Shown in pieces: positions 8,158 through 16,220 of a stretch of DNA of 64,000 bases. Made by a program: the position numbers and the translations under genes. The stretch's first letter is position 1. Each line of letters starts with the position of its first letter. The DNA is taken from positions 186,001 to 250,000 of the forward strand of contig CAJTBF010000001.1 in assembly GCA_910574195.1 (NCBI GenBank). The letters are read 5' to 3'. This DNA is from Lachnospiraceae bacterium (lineage in GTDB: Bacteria; Bacillota; Clostridia; Lachnospirales; Lachnospiraceae). The notes under the pieces are model-generated. The model worked only from the letters and a program-made list of their open reading frames with translations. It was not told the DNA's origin and did no database searches.

Positions 8158-9670
8158 TTCCTGCTCTCTCTTTTCTGAACCCTTCCTGATTTTTCCTTCC
8201 CCTCTTCTGCTCTTCCCGCCCGGTCCGTCTCCTTTCCGGTTCTTCAAAACTGCCGTTTCTTCTTTGCGCTTCCTCTCTTCCGCCCGGTCTTCGCCCCGGT
8301 TCCTCCTGCCTGCGCATACGCCCCTGCTCTTCCAGAAACGCCCGCTTTCGCTTTCTCTCCCGCAGTTCTTCCTCATCCTCCCGCAAAATATACAGCCCCT
8401 GGATGATGCCGAACATAATCATCGTACTTAAAAGGGAACTTCCGCCATAGCTTACCAGCGGCAAAGTAACTCCCGTGGAGGGAATGAACTTTGTCACCCC
8501 GCCGATCGTCAAAAACACCTGAAAAATATAACAGGTTCCAAGCCCCAGCGCCACCAGTTTATAAAATCGATCGCGAATTTCCATCGCAATATTCAAAAAC
8601 ATCACATAGCAGCTTACACAGATCAAAACCAGACAAAGTGCAAAAATCACACCCAGTTCTTCCGCAATCGCGGAAAAGATAAAATCGGTCTCCGCCACGG
8701 GAATCATATCCGGACTTCCCTGGAAAAGCCCCATTCCAAACCAGCTTCCGGTTCCGATGGCGAATAAAGACTGCGCCACCTGATATCCACCGTTACTATA
8801 AGAAGCGAACGGATCCTTCCAGACCGCCACACGGACCTTGATATGGGAAAACAAATGATATCCCGCCACTGCCGCCGCACTTCCGGCGCCGATTCCGGCC
8901 GCTGCGTACAGCGGCTGTCTGGTTGCCACATACAGCATCACAAGATACACTACGAACAGAATCAATGCCGCCCCCAAATCCGTAGATAATACCAGAATCA
9001 GCACATGGGCCGCCGCAATGATTGTTGTAATCACCACATTTTTAAATTCTGTGGACTTTTTCAGACTGGACGCCACATAAAATACAAATAAGATCTTTAC
9101 AAACTCCGACGGCTGGATTCCAAATCCGGCAATGGTAAATCCCAGCTTTGCTCCGCCTGACGTAACGGCAAACAAAGCGACCAGCAAAAGCGCCGCAAAT
9201 CCGACTCCCGCATAAATCCAGGTCCAGCCTTCCAAAAACTTCATCTTCCGTATTAACACCGGTACAATCAATCCAAACCCCGCGCCAAGAGTCACAAAGA
9301 TAAACTGCTTTACTCCGTTTCCAAATGTGAGACGCGTAATCATAATCAGACCTGCGCCAAGCAGCATGCACATATTATTTACAATCAGCCGGGATACATT
9401 GGGATAGAGCAGAGAATACAAAAGAATCACCGCCAGAAAAAGTACCGCCTGCACGCCGAAGAAGAATACATATTTTTTTTCGTCTGTTTTCAGGTACATC
9501 ACGGCATAAGCCAGAAATAAAATAAAAAACATCAATACATTCTGACGAATATAGACACGATTCTCACTTTCCTCATAATTCTGTGCAAAAATAGAAAAAC
9601 AGGAAAATGTATAAATACTCATTAATATAATGATCGCATATTTTGATAATTCTACGATAATATTTACCAC
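8072..9670 (-). CDS. FtsW/RodA/SpoVE family (SEDS) peptidoglycan glycosyltransferase
   Basis: A 532-residue polytopic membrane protein that polymerises lipid II. The SEDS signatures are present: PSEFVKI (about residue 185), STDLGAALI (about 227), VAETDFIFSAIAEELG and the LVSYGGSSLL motif near the end. Additional membrane segments lie N-terminal to the usual core. After the last helix comes a roughly 110-residue hydrophilic, strongly charged tail (E/R-rich), part of which shares DNA with the start of the PBP gene in another frame. GTG 9670 is the start; GGGGTGA formed by the stop region of the upstream gene is its ribosome site. Whether it serves division, elongation or sporulation cannot be told from the sequence. 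Confidence 0.92.
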   Translation of the reverse strand: MVNIIVELSKYAIIILMSIYTFSCFSIFAQNYEESENRVYIRQNVLMFFILFLAYAVMYLKTDEKKYVFFFGVQAVLFLAVILLYSLLYPNVSRLIVNNMCMLLGAGLIMITRLTFGNGVKQFIFVTLGAGFGLIVPVLIRKMKFLEGWTWIYAGVGFAALLLVALFAVTSGGAKLGFTIAGFGIQPSEFVKILFVFYVASSLKKSTEFKNVVITTIIAAAHVLILVLSTDLGAALILFVVYLVMLYVATRQPLYAAAGIGAGSAAAVAGYHLFSHIKVRVAVWKDPFASYSNGGYQVAQSLFAIGTGSWFGMGLFQGSPDMIPVAETDFIFSAIAEELGVIFALCLVLICVSCYVMFLNIAMEIRDRFYKLVALGLGTCYIFQVFLTIGGVTKFIPSTGVTLPLVSYGGSSLLSTMIMFGIIQGLYILREDEEELRERKRKRAFLEEQGRMRRQEEPGRRPGGREEAQRRNGSFEEPERRRTGREEQKRGRKNQEGFRKERAGNEEQQRPTRRKTTRKSTKFEEVPKQRIR

Positions 9671-9674
9671 GTTT

Positions 9675-12188
9675 TCAGATCACCCCTCTTCGGAAATGTC
9701 CATGTGTAAATGGCTCAAATGGTCGGCATCCCCCGCCGTGATGTTCGAATACCTGCCGATACTCTTCCAGTATCTGTCTGGTTTTTGGTCCGTCCTCCAC
9801 GGAAAACTGCAGGCGCAATCTTCCGGGAGCAATGATTTCCAGCGTTTTTTTCTCATCAAACAGGCACAGCGGAACCGAGTTGTAAATCACATTATAACAT
9901 TCCCTGCACCGCTTTTCCACCGGAAAAAGATTCTGATACCGATCTGTCAGCACAGACGGCTCTCCGGAGCCTTTGCAGCCCGCTACGTTCTGTCCGATAC
10001 ATTGTGCGGAAATCATAACCGGAAGATAACCATAAACCTGCAGTTCCATTTCTTCCACACCCAATTCTCTGATTTCCTGCCGATTCAGCTCCACCGGCAC
10101 GGTAAATTCATGAATTCCCCTATGCTTCCAGAATGCTTTTGCGGACTGGTTCATCACATATAAATTATGGTCCAAAATCAAAGGTTTGTCAAATCTGTTC
10201 TGTCCTCTTCCCGGAATCGACTGCCAGTAAGACACACTTTCATAATTTCTCACTAAAATACCGTCGAAACAATCCGCGCTCTGCCTGCCCGCATTTTCCT
10301 CCCATTGCCGCCGCGTTTTCTCCCGGAAAATATGCGGCATTGCAAGATATACTTCCACACCGTTCTTTTTCAATCCCTGCAAAAGTTCTCCGATCTTTCT
10401 CTCTGAAATTCCACGGGGAAAACCGTGCGCAGAAGATTTATCCCGTGAAAAATCTTCTGTTTCCTCTTCCCACAGACTACTCTCCACATATACCCGGAAA
10501 ACCCCGCCGCACTCACAGACTGCCTCCAACTGCTCCATTCGCGTCACCAGGACACAAAGCGGGAATGTCTTCTTTACAAGATCTTTCTTTTCCGGCATGG
10601 AGTTCTTTTTCAATGCCAGAACCGCTTCCTCCCCATCTTTCTGTTCCCGGCTTCTATGAGATTGTCCGCATATCTCATGGGACAAACGTTCCAACGCTCT
10701 CCTGCGCAGCAGATTGATCTGCTGCATCGGAAGAAACACATCCGGCTCCATCTCGATATCCAATTGTGCGAACTGAAATGCGGTGTTCCCTGTCTTTTGG
10801 ATCTGTCTGCGCAGACGCGTCTCGTCCAGCGGACTTCTGGATGCCGCTTCCACCGGCAGATCAGAATGCACTTCCACGCAGACTCTTCCGCAGCACACTA
10901 CCAGTGTAGCAGGTTTTTCTGAAATAAGGCTTAAGAAACCATAAATTTTTTCTTGTATTTTTCCGGATTGCCAAAACTCTCTCCATTGCGTCAGCCGCTC
11001 TTCGCTTCGGATCCGATACAATGGCGCCCCGGGCGCAAAGCGGACTCCCCCGGGAAGCAAAATCCGAACGACATCCCCTTTCTTTGCCCCGCTCCCGAAG
11101 GTATAATTTCGTTTGGCTCCTTCCTGTGCCAGCTCAATGACATCCCCTTTTTGGATTTCCGTCTGTACCACAGCCTCCAACGTTCTTCCATTCTGCTTCT
11201 TTACTTTTCCGACCACTGTTCCCGTATGATTCGGCTTTTCCGTCGACAGCATCTCCCGGCCATTTTTCTGCCCGTAATATCCGGTGTGAAAACCGCCCCG
11301 ATTATAGAGATCCTGCAGCATCTCCAGATCTCTTGCTTCCACATGGAACCCTTTTCTTCCCTTTTCCATATACTGATCTACATATTTTCGGTACATGGAA
11401 GTTACGCCGGCCACATACTCCGGCCGTTTCATCCTGCCTTCAATTTTAAAAGAGTCAATTCCGGCCTCAATCAGATCCGGAAGGATCTCCAACGTACAGA
11501 TATCTTTCAGACTCAAAAGAAACCCTTTCTCCGCTCCGGCCGAATAAGGGAGCCGGCAGGGCTGGGCGCACTGTCCTCTGTTGCCGCTTCTCCCCCCGAT
11601 CAGGCTGCTCATCAGGCACTGCCCGGAATAACAGTAACACAATGCGCCATGCACGAAGCATTCCACTTCCATCCCTGTCTCCCGCTTCAAATGCCGGATT
11701 TCCTCCAGGGAAAGCTCCCTGGCCGGCACCACACGCACTGCACCGCATTCTTTTAAAAAACGTGCTCCCCCGGCGCCGGCAACCGTCATCTGTGTACTGG
11801 CATGAATCTCCATCTCCGGAAAGCAGGTACGCACCAGTTCAAAAACACCGGCATCCTGCACAATCACTGCATCCAGCCCTTTTTCATAAAGCGGAAAGAG
11901 AAAACGCAGAAGTTCCGGCAGTTCTTTGTCCTTTACCAACGTGTTGACCGTCAGATAGAAACGCCTTCCATGTAAGTGCGCCTCGTCAATGGCGTCCGCC
12001 AATTGTTCTTCTGTAAAATTCTTTGCATATGCCCGCGCCCCGAATTGCGGTCCCCCGGCATATACCGCATCTGCTCCTGCCAAGAGCGCCGCCCGAAAGC
12101 TGTCATAAGATCCTGCCGGCGCTAAAATCTCCGGCGCCGGTCTCTGCGTATATTTTACATGTTCCGTACTGTTGCGTTGAAAGCCCAT
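9675..12188 (-). CDS. U32 family peptidase with DUF3656 (RlhA-like)
   Basis: An 837-residue U32 protein. The N-terminal domain begins PEILAPAGSYDSFRAALLAGADAVY and carries HGALCYCYSGQC and GRSGNRGQCAQPCR, the cysteine-rich signatures of the family. The middle holds the DUF3656 collagenase-like part and the C terminus a second half with CRECYN. In E. coli the U32/DUF3656 protein RlhA is needed for 23S rRNA C2501 hydroxylation; that activity is inferred only. Start is ATG 12188 with AAAGGAG five nt upstream; the frame runs open further upstream to 12323 without a good start. It leads directly into the SEDS gene (4-bp gap). Confidence 0.9.
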   Translation of the reverse strand: MGFQRNSTEHVKYTQRPAPEILAPAGSYDSFRAALLAGADAVYAGGPQFGARAYAKNFTEEQLADAIDEAHLHGRRFYLTVNTLVKDKELPELLRFLFPLYEKGLDAVIVQDAGVFELVRTCFPEMEIHASTQMTVAGAGGARFLKECGAVRVVPARELSLEEIRHLKRETGMEVECFVHGALCYCYSGQCLMSSLIGGRSGNRGQCAQPCRLPYSAGAEKGFLLSLKDICTLEILPDLIEAGIDSFKIEGRMKRPEYVAGVTSMYRKYVDQYMEKGRKGFHVEARDLEMLQDLYNRGGFHTGYYGQKNGREMLSTEKPNHTGTVVGKVKKQNGRTLEAVVQTEIQKGDVIELAQEGAKRNYTFGSGAKKGDVVRILLPGGVRFAPGAPLYRIRSEERLTQWREFWQSGKIQEKIYGFLSLISEKPATLVVCCGRVCVEVHSDLPVEAASRSPLDETRLRRQIQKTGNTAFQFAQLDIEMEPDVFLPMQQINLLRRRALERLSHEICGQSHRSREQKDGEEAVLALKKNSMPEKKDLVKKTFPLCVLVTRMEQLEAVCECGGVFRVYVESSLWEEETEDFSRDKSSAHGFPRGISERKIGELLQGLKKNGVEVYLAMPHIFREKTRRQWEENAGRQSADCFDGILVRNYESVSYWQSIPGRGQNRFDKPLILDHNLYVMNQSAKAFWKHRGIHEFTVPVELNRQEIRELGVEEMELQVYGYLPVMISAQCIGQNVAGCKGSGEPSVLTDRYQNLFPVEKRCRECYNVIYNSVPLCLFDEKKTLEIIAPGRLRLQFSVEDGPKTRQILEEYRQVFEHHGGGCRPFEPFTHGHFRRGVI

Positions 12189-12256
12189 ACTCACTCCTTT
12201 TAAAAATCCGGAATCGTCCCGGCTCTTTCCTTTTTCAGAAAAATTCTTCCCAAAAA

Positions 12257-12281
12257 CACAAAAAACCTGCCGCCGGCAGCT
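12257..12281 (-). terminator. Terminator of zapA, member of a repeated hairpin
   Basis: Minus-strand hairpin CTGCC-GGC-GGCAG (12267-12279) followed by G and six T. The surrounding ~35 bp (AAAACCTGCCGCCGGCAGC then TTTTCCGCATATA) recurs with variation at 18945-19060. Confidence 0.7.
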
Positions 12282-12393
12282 TTTCCGCATATAATTGAAG
12301 CTGTCTTTATCGACAGCCCTCATAATAGATATTCCCGTCTATGATAGAAAAAATCCCCCTATATTCCCCGCACAGAATATACATTACGGCAGA

Positions 12394-12804
12394 TCATTTT
12401 CTGCGATTTTTCATCTCCGTCTCCAATTTCACAATCTGCATCTGCAGATCGTTGTTCTCTTCCTTCATCTTTGCCAATTCTTTTTCTACATTCTCCAGCT
12501 TGATCTGGGCCGAAATCAACTCATGCTTCAGATCATACATCTCTTTATCTTTCAGTTCAATATCACTTTCCAGAGAATCTCCCTGCTTCTTGGCCTTAAA
12601 ATAATCATCTGCAATATTCAGGGCAAGGAGCACATTACGGGTATCCGCACTCTGCTTGCGATACCCTTCACTGTTCGTACATTCCGTAATCTTATGGTTC
12701 AGATAGGAAGACACTTTCTGCAGATACTCTTCCCCTTCAAATCCGCTCAAAGTATATACTTTTCCGCCAATCAATACTTCCGTAAAATGTTTTGCTGAAC
12801 TCAT
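12394..12804 (-). CDS. zapA: Cell division protein ZapA
   Basis: A 136-residue ZapA, the coiled-coil protein that crosslinks FtsZ filaments. The N-terminal globular head (TEVLIGGKVYTLSGFEGEEYLQKV) includes the family's early beta hairpin and the segment TRNVLLALNIADDYFKAK. Residues 75-136 form a long coiled coil with heptad pattern (ELKDKEMYDLKHEL ...). The start has AAGGAG about 9 nt upstream. It has its own promoter and terminator. Confidence 0.93.
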   Translation of the reverse strand: MSSAKHFTEVLIGGKVYTLSGFEGEEYLQKVSSYLNHKITECTNSEGYRKQSADTRNVLLALNIADDYFKAKKQGDSLESDIELKDKEMYDLKHELISAQIKLENVEKELAKMKEENNDLQMQIVKLETEMKNRRK

Positions 12805-12835
12805 AGCTCTTTTCTCCTTGCGTTTCTTACCTGTT

Positions 12836-12864
12836 ATTATAAACTATCCTATCACAAAAACCAA
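12836..12864 (-). promoter_or_regulatory. Predicted promoter of zapA
   Basis: Minus strand TTGGTT (12859-12864), 17-bp spacer, TATAAT (12836-12841). Perfect -10, weak -35. Confidence 0.5.
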
Positions 12865-12909
12865 CCTCTTTTTCGACGAATTTTCCAGTAAATTACAATA
12901 AAAACTACT

Positions 12910-12999
12910 ATTCGCGGCCTGAAAGGCCGCTCATAGTAACGGCTCGGGGTGATATTTAAAGTTTTGCTGCGCAAAACAGCGGCCCGCACCGAATCCGGC
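12910..12999. repeat. Intergenic inverted-repeat element, diverged
   Basis: Contains GCGGCCTGAAAGGCCGC (hairpin 12914-12930), then TAGTAACGGC, TTTAAAGTTTTGCTGCGCAA (a second hairpin) and CGGCCC. The order TAAC-GGC...TTAAAGTTTGC...GCAAA resembles the interiors at 15951-16094, 30461-30539 and 46981-47123. Also forms the gap between zapA and ruvB. Confidence 0.4.
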
Positions 13000-13021
13000 C
13001 TGTTGAAAGCAGACGCAGATC

Positions 13022-14020
13022 TTATCCCTCACGGGGAAGGCCAAGATGTGCATACGCCTGTTCCGTCACAACCCGTCCCCGCGGTGTCCGCTGGATAAAT
13101 CCATTCTTTAAGAGGTACGGCTCATAGACGTCCTCCAATGTCCCGGCATCTTCGGAAATGGACGCCGCCAGTGTATCCAGCCCTACCGGCCCTCCCTGGA
13201 AGCGTTCAATCATGGTCCGTAAAATATTCCGGTCAATATGATCCAGCCCATGCTTATCTACATCCAGAAGATCCAGCGCATCGTTGGCCACTGATTCCGT
13301 AATCACACCTTCATACTTCACCTGCGCGAAATCCCGCACCCGCTTCAGCAGACGATTTGCCAGACGGGGGGTCCCGCGGGAGCGCTTTGCCAGCTCCCTG
13401 GCTCCCTTTTCTTCAATCTCCACTTCCAACACACGGGCGGAACGCAAAATAATTGTGGTCAGTTCCTCCACCGTATAAAATTCCAGATGATGAATCACTC
13501 CAAACCGGTCCCGAAGCGGCGCCGTCAACATGCCTGCACGGGTGGTCGCACCGATCAGGGTAAACTTCGGCAGATCCAGACGGATGGATCGCGCCGTGGC
13601 ACCTTTTCCGATCAGAATATCAATGGCATAATCTTCCATGGCAGGATATAATACTTCCTCCACCTGACGGTTCAGCCTGTGGATCTCATCCACAAACAGG
13701 ACGTCATTTTCCTGCAGATTATTCAGGATTGCCGCCATCTCCCCCGGTTTTTCAATAGCCGGACCGGAAGTAATCTTAATATTTACTTCCATCTCATTGG
13801 CAATAATTCCAGCCAGCGTCGTTTTCCCCAGGCCCGGCGGACCATAAAACAGAACATGATCCAGTGCGTCTCCACGTTCCTTCGCCGCGCGGATATAGAT
13901 CTCCAGCGTCTGCTTCGCTTTCTCCTGACCGATATAATCCTTTAAAAGCTGCGGCCGCAGATGATTCTCTATTTTTACATCCTCTTCCAGATTTTCCGTT
14001 GTAATAATCCGCTTCTCCAT
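13022..14020 (-). CDS. ruvB: Holliday junction branch migration ATPase RuvB
   Basis: A 332-residue AAA+ motor that drives branch migration with RuvA. Walker [12 protein letters not shown], Walker B VDEIHRL, sensor GATTRAG and the winged-helix end ([17 protein letters not shown]) are present. ATG 14020 is chosen because MEKRIITTE matches family N termini and AAGGAG lies 4 nt upstream; the open frame extends to 14059 without a ribosome site. It follows ruvA by 97 bp, last gene of the NusG-II/Gx/ruvA/ruvB run. Confidence 0.97.
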   Translation of the reverse strand: MEKRIITTENLEEDVKIENHLRPQLLKDYIGQEKAKQTLEIYIRAAKERGDALDHVLFYGPPGLGKTTLAGIIANEMEVNIKITSGPAIEKPGEMAAILNNLQENDVLFVDEIHRLNRQVEEVLYPAMEDYAIDILIGKGATARSIRLDLPKFTLIGATTRAGMLTAPLRDRFGVIHHLEFYTVEELTTIILRSARVLEVEIEEKGARELAKRSRGTPRLANRLLKRVRDFAQVKYEGVITESVANDALDLLDVDKHGLDHIDRNILRTMIERFQGGPVGLDTLAASISEDAGTLEDVYEPYLLKNGFIQRTPRGRVVTEQAYAHLGLPREG

Positions 14021-14117
14021 ATTACTCCTTGCTCGATCTCTGATTGCACAATTGTCCATTCATCCCGGATAACTTTTGGGTGGGATTCCCGAACCGGCAT
14101 TCTTTCCCGGATTGTTT

Positions 14118-14723
14118 CTATAACAGGTATTTCAGCGCTTCTTTCAGAAGTTCCTCCGTAGTGGCGTCTTCTTGCTTCACTTTTTTCACTGCCCGTAAGC
14201 TCTCCGTACTCCCGTATCCCAACGCTACCAGCGCCTGCACCGCCTCCGTCTGCGCCCCGCTATAAGACGCATCCGCAGGAACCGCCTCTGCCTCTTCAAC
14301 CGTACGATTTAAAACCTCATGCAGATTTAACTTGTCTTTCAACTCGATAATCAACTTTTCCGCTGTCTTCTTCCCAATACCGGGCGCAGCAGAAATCGCT
14401 TTTACATCTCCTGCCAGCACAGCAAACCGCAAGTCGTCTGCCGAAAGCTGCGAGAGAATCCCCAGTCCTCCTTTCGGCCCGATTCCGCTGACACCGATTA
14501 ACAGCCGGAATACTTCCAGATCATCTCTTGTCAGAAAACCAAATAACTGCATGGCTTCTTCCCGTACATGCAGATAGGTATGAATCTTCACTTCGCTTCC
14601 CACCCCCGGCAGCATCCCCATAGAACGCTCCGGCATAAAAATACCATAGCCTACCCCCTGCACATCCACGATCGCCTTATCCTTTTCCAGGGAGACCAGT
14701 TCCCCTCTGACATATGAAATCAT
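14118..14723 (-). CDS. ruvA: Holliday junction DNA helicase subunit RuvA
   Basis: A 201-residue RuvA that binds four-way junctions and loads RuvB. It has the N-terminal OB fold (YVRGELVSLEKDKAIVDVQGVGYGI), two helix-hairpin-helix motifs (LLIGVSGIGPKGGLGIL, AAPGIGKKTAEKLIIELKDK) and a C-terminal RuvB-binding domain ending EELLKEALKYL. ATG 14723 was preferred over TTG 14729. It starts 15 bp after the Gx transporter gene. Confidence 0.97.
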   Translation of the reverse strand: MISYVRGELVSLEKDKAIVDVQGVGYGIFMPERSMGMLPGVGSEVKIHTYLHVREEAMQLFGFLTRDDLEVFRLLIGVSGIGPKGGLGILSQLSADDLRFAVLAGDVKAISAAPGIGKKTAEKLIIELKDKLNLHEVLNRTVEEAEAVPADASYSGAQTEAVQALVALGYGSTESLRAVKKVKQEDATTEELLKEALKYLL

Positions 14724-14738
14724 CTGCAAACCTCTCCT

Positions 14739-15263
14739 TTATCCTATCTCAACCTTCCCAAGCCGCTTTAGCACTTCCCGCGCCACAATTCCAATCAGCA
14801 GTCCGGTCGCCGTTCCGGCCACTAAAAGCACCGGAAAGTAATACCCCGTCCGCCAGGTTTTCAATACTGCCATTGCCACAAGAAGCTGACCTGTATTATG
14901 TGAAATTCCACCTGCAACGCTTACTCCCACCACACTAAATGTCCCGGTCCGCTTTAACAGCGCCATAACGAACAGGCTAAGCACACCTCCTGCCAGACTA
15001 TAAAGGATACTGAATAAATTTCCAAACAGAAATCCGGACAGAATTATCCGAACAACCGATAACAGCAATGCTTCCCCTGCATTTCTTTTATAGAGAAAAA
15101 TCACAATCAGCAGATTCGTGATTCCCAGTTTGATGCCTGGAACCCGGAACGAAAATGGAATCAAGGTTTCAATATAACTGAAAATCAAAGCCAATGCCGT
15201 AAATACCCCGAAATATGCCGCCCTGTTTTTCAACGCCCCATCCTTGCCGCTCTTTCCACGCAT
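14739..15263 (-). CDS. Gx transporter family membrane protein (heptaprenyl diphosphate synthase component I family)
   Basis: A 174-residue protein with five to six membrane helices, PF07456-like. GIKLGITNLLIVIFLY and VAGGISHNTGQLLVA are typical segments of this S-component-like family. Substrate is unknown; prenyl or flavin precursors are family-level guesses. I chose ATG 15263 because GAAAGGAG precedes it and the length then fits the family. The frame is also open to ATG 15386 and GTG 15398, which would add about 41-45 residues of highly charged sequence. It lies between NusG-II and ruvA. Confidence 0.8.
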   Translation of the reverse strand: MRGKSGKDGALKNRAAYFGVFTALALIFSYIETLIPFSFRVPGIKLGITNLLIVIFLYKRNAGEALLLSVVRIILSGFLFGNLFSILYSLAGGVLSLFVMALLKRTGTFSVVGVSVAGGISHNTGQLLVAMAVLKTWRTGYYFPVLLVAGTATGLLIGIVAREVLKRLGKVEIG

Positions 15264-15409
15264 TCCGCTCCTTTCCGCTCTTTTTCTCTCCTGCCGGTTT
15301 TCTTTTCCCTGTCCTGTTTTCGCTGTCTTTCCCTCTGTTCTGCTTTCTCTGTTTTTCCTCTCTGTCCCTTCATAAATCTTTTGCATCTGCAGCCCCACGG
15401 TAAGACACC

Positions 15410-15763
15410 CTACTGACTTACGGCGTCTGTTTTTCGCTCTTCCCCGCCGATGACAGATACTACTACTTTATTGGGAAGACAGATAATACTCTCCCCGTCT
15501 CTGGAAATTGCCCTCTGATGCACACACAGCTTATCGGGGCAGTCCGCCCAGATCATGTCCGCATAACCGTCTTCGATACACAGACGATTTGTCTCTCCAA
15601 TGGCAACCTCTGCATCCTCGTAAAGCGGCCAGGTACCAAACTCTTCTCCGTCCACTTTTACTTCCACCATTCCTGCCTGCCGGGGACGCAGAAAATGAAT
15701 TCCAAAAGCCGCAGCGCAAATCAGAAGTACCGCTATAATCAGAACCCAGTCATTCTTCCTCAT
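15410..15763 (-). CDS. NusG domain II-containing membrane-anchored protein
   Basis: A 117-residue protein with one N-terminal hydrophobic segment (residues 7-25) and an extracytoplasmic NusG-II fold: VEVKVDGEEFGTWPL, IEDGYADMIWADCPDKLCVHQRAIS and IICLPNKVVVSV. The paired cysteines in DCPDKLC are conserved in this family as I know it. Function is unestablished; these proteins often sit beside Gx transporters and ApbE-type flavin transferases, as here. First gene of the unit running into ruvAB, with a clear promoter about 105 bp upstream. Confidence 0.85.
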   Translation of the reverse strand: MRKNDWVLIIAVLLICAAAFGIHFLRPRQAGMVEVKVDGEEFGTWPLYEDAEVAIGETNRLCIEDGYADMIWADCPDKLCVHQRAISRDGESIICLPNKVVVSVIGGEERKTDAVSQ

Positions 15764-15817
15764 ATTTCTCTATACTCCAAGTGTTGTCCAAAAAACAAAT
15801 TTTATTGAAACATATTC

Positions 15818-15852
15818 GTTACTGTGCACATCCGCAGGGTGTGCACAGTAAC
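15818..15852. repeat. Perfect 13-bp palindromic element GTTACTGTGCACA
   Basis: GTTACTGTGCACA (15818-15830), 9-nt loop TCCGCAGGG, TGTGCACAGTAAC (15840-15852). A close relative lies at 30461-30495. It falls within the leader of the NusG-II/Gx/ruvAB transcript. Confidence 0.8.
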
Positions 15853-15869
15853 ACGTATTCACTTCACAA

Positions 15870-15898
15870 AGTATAGCACAGACTTTTTTCGAATGCAA
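15870..15898 (-). promoter_or_regulatory. Predicted promoter of NusG-II/Gx/ruvAB
   Basis: Minus strand TTGCAT (15893-15898), 17-bp spacer, TATACT (15870-15875) with a TG one base upstream of the -10. Start point near 15863, leader about 100 nt. Confidence 0.72.
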
Positions 15899-15906
15899 CC
15901 GTTGTT

Positions 15907-15920
15907 CGAATATTTGTTCG
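15907..15920. promoter_or_regulatory. LexA-like box upstream of the NusG-II/Gx/ruvAB promoter
   Basis: CGAATATTTGTTCG; minus strand CGAACAAATATTCG. It matches the Gram-positive SOS box CGAAC-N4-GTTCG at nine of ten fixed positions. It lies 8 bp upstream of the -35. The recA box in this window is perfect, so the same repressor is expected in the cell. Confidence 0.5.
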
Positions 15921-15950
15921 TTTTATAGTGACAGTTCCGTCTGCAACTAC

Positions 15951-16094
15951 GGTAACAGTTCAGCCTCCGGCCTCACTGTTACGCAAATCCCCCATGAAAA
16001 GTTTGCCTACGGCAAAGGGGCGGATTTACGGCTACGCAGCACTACTGGCTGCCAACTGCGCAGTCAATGCGCAGTTGCAGGCTGAACTGTTGCC
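15951..16094. repeat. 144-bp intergenic element with terminal inverted repeats
   Basis: Ends GGTAACAGTTCAGCC (15951-15965) and GGCTGAACTGTTGCC (16080-16094), inverted with 14 of 15 matching. Inside are CTCCGGCCTCACTGTTACG, the hairpin TTTGCCTACGGCAAA and AACTGCGCAGTCAATGCGCA. It lies between the divergent NusG-II and apbE promoters and codes for nothing recognisable. Same size as the copy at 46981-47123. Confidence 0.8.
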
Positions 16095-16122
16095 AACTGC
16101 GTACTTTTTCCTCCTGAATTGC

Positions 16123-16151
16123 TTGTCTTTGTTCCTCTTTCCCTTTATAAT
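16123..16151 (+). promoter_or_regulatory. Predicted promoter of apbE
   Basis: TTGTCT (16123-16128), 17-bp spacer, TATAAT (16146-16151); start codon 16221. Confidence 0.68.
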
Positions 16152-16220
16152 AGTAAAGCGAACAATACAAAAAACCTGTTTTTATGATTGTTCCCATTAT
16201 CTCGTCAGAAAGGATTCCTT

